62,404 bases of DNA from a virus: positions 1-62,404 of the IMG/VR virus record IMGVR_UViG_3300037507_000835, one strand, 5' to 3'. The notes under the pieces were generated by a model. The model saw only the letters and a program-made list of their open reading frames with translations. It ran no database searches and had not been told where the DNA came from. The translations under genes were made by a program, and so were the position numbers. Numbering within the stretch: the stretch's first letter is position 1; every line of letters starts with the position of its first letter. Positions 1-6,284 of this stretch are shown piece after piece.

Positions 1-125
1 CCTAACCCAGCGGTGGTACCCCATACCCTGATGACGCTTGCGTCGTCAATAGTTAGTCTATCTTCATGCTCAGTGACGTCACCCATCACTACCCAGCCTG
101 ATGTAATTACTACGATTTTCTTCAT
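1..125 (-). CDS. Partial copy of the small beta-rich cassette protein (DUF6948-like?), cut by window edge
   Basis: This is the N-terminal 41 codons of a protein nearly identical to the intact 79-residue copy at 450-689. It starts [17 protein letters not shown] and is cut by the left edge after TAGLG. The rest of a matching copy (IALNGPTTST onward) lies at the right edge (62294-62404). Joined end to end, only four bases (CTCA on the + strand) are missing relative to the intact copy. Its start overlaps the stop of the repeat-protein gene at 122 by ATGA, and an AGGAAT ribosome-binding site precedes it. Function unknown. Confidence 0.8.
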   Translation of the reverse strand, partial: MKKIVVITSGWVVMGDVTEHEDRLTIDDASVIRVWGTTAGL

Positions 126-463
126 TGGTTTATTCCTATTATTTGTGATTGATAAGCTGCAGCTAGCACAGGGTCTACGTCTGGTATAAGTAGTCTAGTT
201 GTGTATGAGATTTCTTTGCCGTTGCCTCTGTCGTAGCCGTCGCTGTCGCCGTTGCCTCTGCCGTTACCGTTGCCGTAGCCGTAGCCTCTGCCGTCGCCTC
301 TGCCGTTGCCTCTGCCGTAGCCGTCGCTGTCGCCGTCGCCGTGGCCGTCGCCGTAGCCGTGGCCGTAGCCGTCGCCTCTGCCGTTGCCGTAGCCGTAGCC
401 GTAGCCGTTACCTCTGCCGTCGCCGTTGCCTCTGCCGTCGCCGTAGCCGTTATCTAACATCAT
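122..463 (-). CDS. Glycine-dipeptide repeat protein, copy 1 (113 aa)
   Basis: After a short start (MMLD) there are 39 dipeptides, nearly all X-Gly with X = Asn, Tyr, Asp, His or Arg. A conserved tail follows ([17 protein letters not shown]). The DNA is a run of the hexamer GGC-NAC with the first base of NAC variable, plus AGA codons for Arg. I chose the ATG at 463 because the matching copy at 991 starts there behind a clear GGAG site. The start lies inside the 3' end of the upstream 79-aa gene, so translation is probably coupled. Similar repeat proteins occur in other phages next to a small protein like the upstream one, as far as I recall. Function unknown. A polybasic frame on the other strand is a by-product of the repeat. 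Confidence 0.75.
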   Translation of the reverse strand: MMLDNGYGDGRGNGDGRGNGYGYGYGNGRGDGYGHGYGDGHGDGDSDGYGRGNGRGDGRGYGYGNGNGRGNGDSDGYDRGNGKEISYTTRLLIPDVDPVLAAAYQSQIIGINQ

Positions 464-685
464 AAGTGCAGGGGATTTGCATAACGACTGCAGGTTTATA
501 CACCTCCACAACACCTGCAGGGTCTAAGACGGTACTTGTTGTTGGCCCGTTAAGGGCAATCTCACCTAACCCAGCGGTGGTACCCCATACCCTGATGACG
601 CTTGCGTCGTCAATAGTTAGTCTATCTTCATGCTCAGTGACGTCACCCATCACTACCCAGCCCGATGTAATTACTACGATTTTCT

Positions 686-689
<4 letters not shown>
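450..689 (-). CDS. Small beta-rich cassette protein (79 aa), DUF6948-like?
   Basis: A 79-residue protein with a beta-rich pattern: an N-terminal hydrophobic strand ([16 protein letters not shown]), a middle [18 protein letters not shown] and a C-terminal strand run VVEVYKPAVVMQI. The pattern (variable edge, then ASVIRxWGT, GLGE, GP, T-LDP) recurs in phage proteins, and I believe it resembles DUF6948, with low certainty. An AGGAAT site precedes the ATG. The start overlaps the stop of repeat copy 2 (ATGA), and its 3' end contains the start of repeat copy 1, so the two genes form one cassette. Copies also lie across the window ends. Confidence 0.8.
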
Positions 690-987
<298 letters not shown>

Positions 988-991
<4 letters not shown>

Positions 992-1155
992 AGTTTATAC
1001 TCCGCTGACCAGCGGTGTCGTGTCGGCACGACATTCTTTCTGGTGATGTCCACCCAGCTGACGCCTTTATGGGTATGTATCTCAGCTAGGCGATAGCCGA
1101 TTTGGTGGGATACTGTAGCTATTCCGATTAATAACATGACTAATAGGACTCTCAT
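988..1155 (-). CDS. Small membrane or exported protein (55 aa)
   Basis: The start at 1155 gives MRVLLVMLLIGIATV, a hydrophobic segment that could be a signal anchor or signal peptide, then a polar tail. It overlaps the upstream gene's stop by ATGA (1152-1155). A longer frame from 1224 would sit inside that gene and is not supported. The 3' end holds the GGAG site for repeat copy 2. Function unknown. Confidence 0.65.
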
Positions 1156-1673
1156 CGCTCCCACCTCACTAATGCTTCTGCACCGTCCTGCTCGGCATAC
1201 TGTCTGCCGTAATACCCACCGCACGACTCGACTACCTCATCATCGGCATCAGTGATAGCGTAGTAATACACCTCGCCTGTTAGGTAGCAGTCATAGGTTT
1301 TTACATCAGACCGCATTAGAGCGAGCGCTTGCTCTTTTTTCTTTTGTGTTACCCGCTTACCACCGAAAGTGGACAGCATCTGTTCCTTGCTCATGGTTAT
1401 CCATCCCACCTGACCACTATCCCAACGGCATGTGAACGGGGTTGTTGACATCGTTATCTCTGAGTGGTCATAAAGGTAGAGTGGCAGAGCTACTACGTAG
1501 TCGATTGTGGTCAGCACGTCATCCCAGTTCTCGTATTTGCCGGCGTCTATCTGCTTGTCGCCTAGGTTGTATCGGCTATGACTGCACCACATGGTGCATG
1601 GGTTATCCCAATCCCGTGGGTTGTCAGGATAGTCGTCATGGGTTATTTCTAGTTTGTATGTTGGTCTTTCCAT
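1152..1673 (-). CDS. Conserved phage hypothetical protein (173 aa)
   Basis: The acidic N-terminus carries the pattern NPRDWDNPCTMWC followed by RYNLGD. The C-terminal half has YDCYLTGEVYYYAI and ESCGGYYG. This arrangement (PRDWDN-GTM-C ... RYNLGD ... L-G-VYGY ... S-WG-YG) is familiar from many phage genomes, but no function is established to my knowledge. An AGGAT site precedes the ATG. It heads a run of tightly overlapping leftward genes that leads into the repeat cassette. Confidence 0.8.
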   Translation of the reverse strand: MERPTYKLEITHDDYPDNPRDWDNPCTMWCSHSRYNLGDKQIDAGKYENWDDVLTTIDYVVALPLYLYDHSEITMSTTPFTCRWDSGQVGWITMSKEQMLSTFGGKRVTQKKKEQALALMRSDVKTYDCYLTGEVYYYAITDADDEVVESCGGYYGRQYAEQDGAEALVRWER

Positions 1674-1683
1674 TGGGTTTATC

Positions 1684-1833
1684 CTATCTTTGTTGGTAAT
1701 ACTTCATTACACCTTCACCCGCTACACGGGCATCGGCTTCTGACGTGAACCCCGCTACGCAATCAATCAGCTCGTCGTCGTTCCACAGGGCATACGCCCA
1801 CTCGTTTTTGATTTGAAAGGTTTTTAGTCTCAT
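1684..1833 (-). CDS. Small hypothetical protein (49 aa)
   Basis: A short gene starting MRLKTFQIKNEWAYALWNDD and ending MKYYQQR. It is supported by a strong AGGAGA site seven bases before the ATG and by its fit in the gap between its neighbours. It is acidic to neutral, with no membrane segment or recognised motif. Function unknown. Confidence 0.6.
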   Translation of the reverse strand: MRLKTFQIKNEWAYALWNDDELIDCVAGFTSEADARVAGEGVMKYYQQR

Positions 1834-1844
1834 GGTGGTTTCTC

Positions 1845-2444
1845 CTACACTTTCACAAAACCAACATGTTTGAACACATTGGTTTTTACTACCGAATCAT
1901 CTTCCTTGACGGTTTCAACACTTTCTCGTTGAGAGAAAGCATAAACAGGGGTTATCCCCTGTGCTTTTAATGCCCGCTCTAAAGCAGACATCAAATACGG
2001 GGCGCCACCAATCATGGCTAGCTTACATTTGCTAATGTAAGCGTATTCCGCGAGCTTTACAGCTCGCTCTTCAATGTCACTCGCAGATGGAATGACATCA
2101 AAAGTTAACAACGCTTTTATATGCGCGTTGTATGGTGGTGAAACCACACCCGCGTCACGCTGGTCAGTGGTAGCCTCATGCTGTGTTAAGTTCACAACAC
2201 CAACAGCCGCGCGGCATACGCTGTCACATGCCGCTTCAAATAGGTTTTGGTCACCCAAAACCTGCTGAACGGTTTCCCGTTCTAACATGACTGATATACC
2301 GTCACGCCCCTGTGTTACGGTTCCCGCTGGGTAGAAATACTCCCCAGCTATGTTTAAAACAACATTAGCCGCCCCGGCTGGAACATACCAGCCGGGATTA
2401 TTGGTTGTCACTTCGACTTCTATTTTAGTTATTTGGTTTGTCAT
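1845..2444 (-). CDS. Hypothetical protein with a Rossmann-like C-terminal domain (199 aa)
   Basis: There are two parts. Residues 1-80 are a beta-rich domain without a recognised match. Residues 84-199 carry a conserved series: VNLTQHEAT (84-92), AGVV, KALLTFDVIPS (110-120), a helix, AMIGGAPYLM (143-152), PVYAFSQRESVE and a final FKHVGFV. The second part is familiar from phage and proteobacterial small proteins and looks like an alpha/beta fold. A CARF or ring-nuclease-like role is only a guess. An AGGAG-type site lies before the ATG, and the dispersed palindrome lies 48 bases upstream. Confidence 0.65.
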   Translation of the reverse strand: MTNQITKIEVEVTTNNPGWYVPAGAANVVLNIAGEYFYPAGTVTQGRDGISVMLERETVQQVLGDQNLFEAACDSVCRAAVGVVNLTQHEATTDQRDAGVVSPPYNAHIKALLTFDVIPSASDIEERAVKLAEYAYISKCKLAMIGGAPYLMSALERALKAQGITPVYAFSQRESVETVKEDDSVVKTNVFKHVGFVKV

Positions 2445-2474
2445 GGGTTTCTCCTAAGATGCTGTCGTGCCGCT

Positions 2475-2513
2475 CTTATTGTGGTTGTTAACGTAGTGCA
2501 GGCACTACGATTG
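2475..2513. repeat. 39-bp direct repeat, copy 1
   Basis: This stretch is identical to 2867-2905. It contains the 18-bp palindrome CGTAGTGCAGGCACTACG and the flank TTGTGGTTGTTAA. Here the repeat overlaps the last codons (IVVPALR and stop) of the gene at 2488-2850. In the second copy the same bases supply the stop of the next gene. The unit looks like a duplicated regulatory block that has been absorbed into coding sequence. Confidence 0.85.
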
Positions 2514-2850
2514 GATTGGTGGCCTGCTCAACCTCGGCAACCTCGAAGGAGCCGTACTCGCATGCTGAGCGCCCAGTCTCGCTTCGAAACGCGCGTAGCC
2601 ACTCTCTAACCCACGCCTCGGCCTCTTCTTTAGGCAAAGCTGGGCTCTTGAGGACTTCCCAGCCCCCTTCTTCGTTTTTGTATGTGACAGCACACCTGCC
2701 AGTTTTTCCGGCAAACTTTGCCGAAGTTTCGGCATTTCTAGCCGCTGTCCATGCGGCTAGATACGCTTGACCTTCCCCTGCTTGGCGTTCAGCCAAGCCT
2801 TCGTTTCTTGTTGCACCCATGCCAGCGCCAGCGTTGTATCCTAAACTCAT
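2488..2850 (-). CDS. Hypothetical protein (120 aa)
   Basis: The N-terminus is Gly/Ala-rich (MSLGYNAGAGMGATRNEGL), with a middle helix rich in Ala and Glu and a C-terminal section with two Trp (AEAWVREWLRAF). The start has a strong AGGAG site. Its last seven codons lie in the 39-bp repeat. No family recognised; no membrane segment. Confidence 0.6.
   Translation of the reverse strand: MSLGYNAGAGMGATRNEGLAERQAGEGQAYLAAWTAARNAETSAKFAGKTGRCAVTYKNEEGGWEVLKSPALPKEEAEAWVREWLRAFRSETGRSACEYGSFEVAEVEQATNPIVVPALR
2492..2509. promoter_or_regulatory. Dispersed 18-bp palindrome, site 1
   Basis: CGTAGTGCAGGCACTACG, perfect 8-base arms around AG. It lies 48 bases before the gene start at 2444 and within the last codons of the gene at 2488. 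Confidence 0.75.
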
Positions 2851-2866
2851 ATTGTTTTTCTCCTTT

Positions 2867-2905
2867 CTTATTGTGGTTGTTAACGTAGTGCAGGCACTAC
2901 GATTG
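2867..2905. repeat. 39-bp direct repeat, copy 2
   Basis: Identical to 2475-2513. The palindrome inside it (2884-2901) sits 34 bases before the start of the gene at 2850 and provides the TAG stop of the homing-endonuclease gene upstream. Confidence 0.85.
2884..2901. promoter_or_regulatory. Dispersed 18-bp palindrome, site 2
   Basis: CGTAGTGCAGGCACTACG, identical to site 1, 34 bases before the gene start at 2850. Confidence 0.75.
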
Positions 2906-3658
2906 TTTGATGGTCAGGTTTGACCATCTATTGTCGTTCTTGTCACCATTGAGGTGAGTCACTCGCCCTTCAGGGTATGCACCTGTGTGCAGTATAAAAG
3001 CTGCTATATGGCATGGGCAGTTACTTTTTGCCCCTGTAATCTTATCCCTGAAGCTCAATGTGCGTGACCCATTACCCTTAACTGGAGTGCCTATAGTCCA
3101 GTCTTCATATTTGTCATGTATCCGCATGAAGAGCCCGTTATCAGGGTTGTATTTATACAACCGCCAAACAGCATCTGCGATGTCTTTATTCCGCTGCATA
3201 TCTTTAGCGGCTTTAGCGGCTTTAGCTTTTAGTTGCTCATCAACGGCACGCTGAATTACAGTTTCCCTTTGAGCACTAAGTAACCGTGACTTCTCACGGT
3301 CAGTTGTGAGATTGACCCACCGATTATCATACTTATCCCCATTTATATGCGATACACGGTGCCATTTACCTGTGTGTAGTGCATACCCTAAGGTATGCGC
3401 GGGATATGTTCTGCCCTCGATGCGCAGCACGTAACCTAGATGCTCGACCTTGTCGGGTGCAGGAATAGACCGCAAAAACTCGCCAGTAACAGGGTCATAC
3501 ACCCGCGTAAACAGTCCACGGTATATCTTAGTTACCGGTGTTCCGGCAAAAATGCCTAAAGGTCTTCCTCGACTTCGCTCAAGCCACGTGAACATACCTG
3601 TAAGGGGGTCGTACTCAATCATGGTACGTAATTTGTCTATAGAAATATCTCGACGCAT
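2897..3658 (-). CDS. Tandem HNH-like homing endonuclease or DNA-binding protein (253 aa)
   Basis: Two copies of one HNH-type unit lie in one chain. Unit 1 (about residues 14-117) ends AHTLGYALHTGKWHRVSHINGD followed by NRWVNL. Unit 2 (about 150-253) ends with AAFILHTGAY, RVTHLNGD and NRWSNL. In phage HNH enzymes this motif normally reads IDHINGD-x-x-DNR. Here the Asp before the His is Ser in unit 1 and Thr in unit 2, which may weaken catalysis. I place the start at 3658 because a TTGAGG site lies just upstream and because an earlier start at 3703 would fall on the promoter. It stands alone behind its own promoter, as free-standing mobile genes often do. Confidence 0.75.
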   Translation of the reverse strand: MRRDISIDKLRTMIEYDPLTGMFTWLERSRGRPLGIFAGTPVTKIYRGLFTRVYDPVTGEFLRSIPAPDKVEHLGYVLRIEGRTYPAHTLGYALHTGKWHRVSHINGDKYDNRWVNLTTDREKSRLLSAQRETVIQRAVDEQLKAKAAKAAKDMQRNKDIADAVWRLYKYNPDNGLFMRIHDKYEDWTIGTPVKGNGSRTLSFRDKITGAKSNCPCHIAAFILHTGAYPEGRVTHLNGDKNDNRWSNLTIKQS

Positions 3659-3694
3659 TTTAGACCTCAAATCTGTGTTGTTGTAGGAATGTGT

Positions 3695-3723
3695 ATAATA
3701 CATTCGGTAATACTGTAAGTCAA
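3695..3723 (-). promoter_or_regulatory. Sigma-70 promoter for the leftward accessory operon
   Basis: On the minus strand: TTGACT (3718-3723), 17-base spacer, TATTAT (3695-3700). Transcription would begin near 3688, upstream of the start codon at 3658. It could serve the genes that run leftward through the repeat cassette. Confidence 0.7.
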
Positions 3724-3937
3724 ACTACCTGTACGGGTGTGTAGAATGTTAGTTAGTGTACGTGTATGGGAAACTATATCACAGAGAAGCTAAGTGTACG
3801 AAGTGGTGAAACTAACACTAACTTGTCTTACAGTTATCGTAATATTTGGTGCTGGTGTGTACAAATTTAACACCGTTTATTTAGGCTACTTTAAGTATAA
3901 TGCGGGCTGTAGCCTTGTGTATATATTAATGTAAATT

Positions 3938-3987
3938 CTATATGTAGGTTGGAACATTGAGGTTTGATTATTCCAATATACATATAG
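3938..3987. repeat. Hairpin/inverted-repeat module A
   Basis: Arms CTATATGTAGGTTGGAA (3938-3954) and TTCCAATATACATATAG (3971-3987) pair over 17 positions with one 2-base mismatch, around a 16-base loop. The left arm plus loop edge (22 bases, 3938-3959) recurs in inverted form at 4243-4264. Together with module B it suggests a protein-bound DNA site, a replication origin element or an RNA stem. Confidence 0.75.
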
Positions 3988-4217
3988 ACGGTTATTGCAG
4001 GTGTGCTGCGGGGTATGTGAACATATCTACATGTTCAGAATACAATTTACATTGAGTTAAGCATTTTATACCTGCACTTAGAGATTAAGAGAGAGGGGGG
4101 GTAAGGGAAAACAAAAAGTTATTGGGGGCTATATAAAAACTCTAACTTAATGTAAATAATAATCTAAATATATAGACAAATAACTTAACCCCTTGATTTG
4201 ATTGCAGTTATCCGATA

Positions 4218-4264
4218 AATGTAGGTTGGAATTGCCGCGCCCCAATGTTCCAACCTACATATAG
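4218..4264. repeat. Hairpin/inverted-repeat module B
   Basis: Arms ATGTAGGTTGGAA (4219-4231) and TTCCAACCTACAT (4248-4260) pair perfectly over 13 bases around a 16-base GC-rich loop. The right side continues ATATAG, matching module A in inverted form for 22 bases. The surrounding 3704-4284 stretch otherwise shows scattered AATGTAAAT/ATTTACATT repeats, a GAACAT..ATGTTC dyad (4019-4036) and a purine tract with seven G (about 4079-4105); I see no gene in it. Confidence 0.75.
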
Positions 4265-4284
4265 TTTTTATATTAACATGTAGA

Positions 4285-4371
4285 CTAGTACCCGCAAATA
4301 AACCCCGTAAATGCCACAATCATCACAAACAAGACCCAAATAATGCCGATTACTTCCCAAATGCTTGGCAT
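4285..4371 (-). CDS. 28-residue membrane microprotein
   Basis: ATG CCA AGC at 4371 lies behind GGAGG at a spacing of four. The product starts MPSIWEVIGIIWVLFVMI and ends GFICGY, essentially one membrane helix. It is alone in the otherwise non-coding control region. Support rests on the ribosome-binding site and the hydrophobic pattern. Function unknown. Confidence 0.55.
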   Translation of the reverse strand: MPSIWEVIGIIWVLFVMIVAFTGFICGY

Positions 4372-4402
4372 AATGCCTCCAAAAAGCTTAAATAGAGCCA
4401 CG

Positions 4403-4484
4403 TAGCACCGTCTTTATTGAGCGAAAAAAACGGACTTAAGTAAACGTGGCAGTTTAAAATTATCGCGCCGTAAAGACGGTGCTA
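4403..4484. repeat. 14-bp perfect inverted repeat with nested arms
   Basis: TAGCACCGTCTTTA (4403-4416) and TAAAGACGGTGCTA (4471-4484) are exact reverse complements 54 bases apart. Inside, GCCACGT (4397-4403) and ACGTGGC (4444-4450) form a second, overlapping pair. The arrangement could be a cruciform, a repressor looping site or a folded leader. Confidence 0.7.
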
Positions 4485-4491
4485 GTTAAAA

Positions 4492-4509
4492 CGTAGTGCG
4501 CGCACTACA
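4492..4509. promoter_or_regulatory. Dispersed 18-bp palindrome, site 3
   Basis: CGTAGTGCGCGCACTACA, one mismatch from a perfect dyad. It lies 121 bases before the 28-aa gene start. Confidence 0.7.
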
Positions 4510-4560
4510 ATTGCGCGAAAAGTCATCGCATCTCGCATCTTACGTCACTGGTATCAATAA

Positions 4561-4578
4561 CGTAGTGTGTGCACTACG
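4561..4578. promoter_or_regulatory. Dispersed 18-bp palindrome, site 4
   Basis: CGTAGTGTGTGCACTACG. The dyad extends outward here (ATAACGTAGTG...CACTACGTTAT), giving 11-base arms around a 4-base centre. It lies just beyond the leftward terminator at 4601-4624. Confidence 0.7.
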
Positions 4579-4600
4579 TTATATAAAAACGATAGACACA

Positions 4601-4624
4601 AAAAAGCCCGCGTAACGCGGGCTT
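4601..4624 (-). terminator. Rho-independent terminator (leftward)
   Basis: On the minus strand AAGCCCGCG, loop TTA, CGCGGGCTT, then TTTTTTG. It ends the transcript of the gene at 4641-5354, so the next leftward genes need their own promoter. Confidence 0.9.
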
Positions 4625-4640
4625 AGTGTTTAGTGGTTGG

Positions 4641-5354
4641 TTATTTAAGTTGGGCTTGTAATGCTGCTATCTGTGCTTGAAGCTCTTCGTTTAAGCGTGC
4701 CTTTTCAGTACGCTTTTCAATCATGTACTTAGTGAAGGCATCCAAGTCTAGCGAACCTGTATCCGCTATAAAAGCGACAAGGTGGTGGAATTCAGGATGC
4801 TCATCAAGTCTCGTGGCCGTAGCTTCAATGCTGTCACCCATAAGTTTAGCCGAGTATTCAGACTCTAGCTTTTCTTGTTTTTCAGCCGCCTTTTCAGCGT
4901 CTGTTTTCTTAGGCTTTGCAGCCTTTTTTATAGTGCCTTGCACTATGTTTTCCTCTTCGTCTGGGATCACTCTATCTTTTATTTGACGCGCTATACTGTC
5001 TTTTACTGCGCTGTTGCTTTGTAGCGTGGTAACAGCGGTTACGCTGTCATAATATAAAGTAAGAAATGAAACTATATCCTTAACACGCTGTTCAGATAAA
5101 CCAGTCTCCGCGATAAAGTCGCGCAGTTTAGCGCGTGTCGGATTGGTGCGGGTGTCGCCTGATAGCACCGCACCTGTTTCACGCAAATCAGCCAATAGTT
5201 TTGTTAGCCGCTCTTTCGAGCCACGTGCGAAACTTTCTGCACTGTCTACGTCCGCGCTAGCGCGGCTAATGTCATACAATAGATCATCAATACCGTTGAC
5301 GATAGGTGCGTTAGTGATAACGGTTTGAGTTGCGTTGTCAATTGTTGTGTTCAT
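4641..5354 (-). CDS. Early protein with coiled-coil C-terminus (237 aa)
   Basis: First gene of the leftward arm, transcribed alone from a near-perfect sigma-70 promoter and closed by a terminator, so probably a strongly expressed early protein. The N-terminus is Thr/Asn-rich. Residues 60-110 are helical (TRAKLRDFIAETGLSEQRVKD), a Lys-rich stretch follows (KKAAKPKKTDAEKAAEKQEK), and the C-terminal 35 residues form a coiled coil ending ELQAQIAALQAQLK. AGGAAA precedes the ATG. No family recognised; a DNA-binding or host-takeover role is possible but unproven. Confidence 0.7.
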   Translation of the reverse strand: MNTTIDNATQTVITNAPIVNGIDDLLYDISRASADVDSAESFARGSKERLTKLLADLRETGAVLSGDTRTNPTRAKLRDFIAETGLSEQRVKDIVSFLTLYYDSVTAVTTLQSNSAVKDSIARQIKDRVIPDEEENIVQGTIKKAAKPKKTDAEKAAEKQEKLESEYSAKLMGDSIEATATRLDEHPEFHHLVAFIADTGSLDLDAFTKYMIEKRTEKARLNEELQAQIAALQAQLK

Positions 5355-5382
5355 GGTTTTTCCTATTAATTAAGTGATTAAT

Positions 5383-5400
5383 CGTAGTGTCAGCACTACG
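5383..5400. promoter_or_regulatory. Dispersed 18-bp palindrome, site 5
   Basis: CGTAGTGTCAGCACTACG, an 8-base dyad with centre CA, apart from one arm mismatch. It lies in the 5' leader of the 4641-5354 gene, 29 bases before its ATG and about 60 bases after the predicted transcription start. Confidence 0.7.
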
Positions 5401-5469
5401 TTTTGGCGAAATGCCTATATAAAAGAGCGTGGCCGTCTGGCCGTTTCGAGTTCACTCAAAACATGTGCT

Positions 5470-5497
5470 ATTATACCAACAAATCTTTTTTTGTCAA
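5470..5497 (-). promoter_or_regulatory. Strong leftward sigma-70 promoter
   Basis: Minus strand TTGACA (5492-5497), 16-base spacer, TATAAT (5470-5475): both hexamers match consensus. It drives the gene at 4641-5354. Confidence 0.85.
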
Positions 5498-5643
5498 CCC
5501 CAGTCATACGGGGTACACCCCCCACCCCCCGAATTCGGCCACTTCGCGCACGATACTACGTATCTCGAATTTCGCCACTCAACCGCAAAAATTCCTGATT
5601 ACCCCCCACAATGACCCTAAAATTTTTATGCATATAAATTTTC

Positions 5644-5672
5644 TTGACCCACCCCGCTATCCATGTTAAAAT
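5644..5672 (+). promoter_or_regulatory. Rightward sigma-70 promoter for the structural operon
   Basis: TTGACC (5644-5649), 17-base spacer, TAAAAT (5667-5672). It faces the terminase genes. The 5355-5795 region has no gene. Besides the promoters it holds C-rich runs and an AT-rich element around 5619-5643 repeated around 5731-5753. Confidence 0.65.
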
Positions 5673-5737
5673 CAGCCCACTGATTTTCCCCCACCAGCAC
5701 CCACCCCCTCAAACAAAAAGCGCCCCTGTCAAAAATT

Positions 5738-5766
5738 TTGCATAAAAATTTTTAGACCCTTACAAT
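5738..5766 (+). promoter_or_regulatory. Second rightward promoter
   Basis: TTGCAT (5738-5743), 17-base spacer, TACAAT (5761-5766), only 30 bases before the small-terminase ATG. The -35 is weaker than that of the 5644 promoter. Both promoters are associated with copies of the same AAAATTTTTxTGCATA-type element. Confidence 0.5.
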
Positions 5767-5795
5767 GCAGTCATTCTGGCTCACCCGCCACACTT

Positions 5796-6284
5796 ATGGA
5801 CACAAACATCCTGAACTTCATCTGGACCACAGATAGACCAATTGCCGACTTATGGAATGCAGCCTGCTGCGATCCAGACTTTATTACGGCCAATGAATTA
5901 GACCCCTCGTCAACGTCAGATGACGAACGCGAAGCTCGCGCCATTGTTTTCCAAACACCTTCCGCGCCCGCTAAACCATCAACCCCCGGTGCTGCCAATG
6001 CGGTACGTCGGTTACTGCAGCGATACGATTTCTCTATGGCAGATGAGTCTGCCCGATTACGTACCTATGCCATCTCACGTTTACTTGACCTTGCTGAAAG
6101 CGAGAAAGAGAATATAGCCCTAGGTGCTATAGAGAAGATCGGTAAGATTGCCGAGGTAGGACTTTTCGAGACTAAGATCACTGTCGACATCAATAAAAAA
6201 CCCACTGATGAGCTAGAGAAGGACTTACAGTCCTTGTTAGGTAAGTACATGAACGAGCTGAAGGTTATCAACCCTGATGACTAA
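5796..6284 (+). CDS. terS: Small terminase subunit (putative, 162 aa)
   Basis: By position (directly before and overlapping the large subunit) and size this is the DNA-recognition subunit of packaging. The middle (about residues 65-115) is helical with RRLLQRYDFSM and RLRTYAISRLLDLAESEKEN, then EKIGKIAEVGLFETKI, a pattern of small terminase oligomerisation regions. The C-terminal tail is acidic. No clear helix-turn-helix is visible. No good ribosome-binding site precedes the ATG. The stop overlaps the next start. Confidence 0.65.
   Translation: MDTNILNFIWTTDRPIADLWNAACCDPDFITANELDPSSTSDDEREARAIVFQTPSAPAKPSTPGAANAVRRLLQRYDFSMADESARLRTYAISRLLDLAESEKENIALGAIEKIGKIAEVGLFETKITVDINKKPTDELEKDLQSLLGKYMNELKVINPDD

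Noticed and set aside
4985-5071. CRISPR array suggested by repeated short motifs in the leftward arm
   Set aside because: No regularly spaced direct repeats with unique spacers are present; the repeats are dyads or in-frame coding repeats.
5374-5669. Three short overlapping rightward frames
   Set aside because: They cover the leftward promoter and C-rich spacer, lack ribosome-binding sites and give low-complexity proteins.
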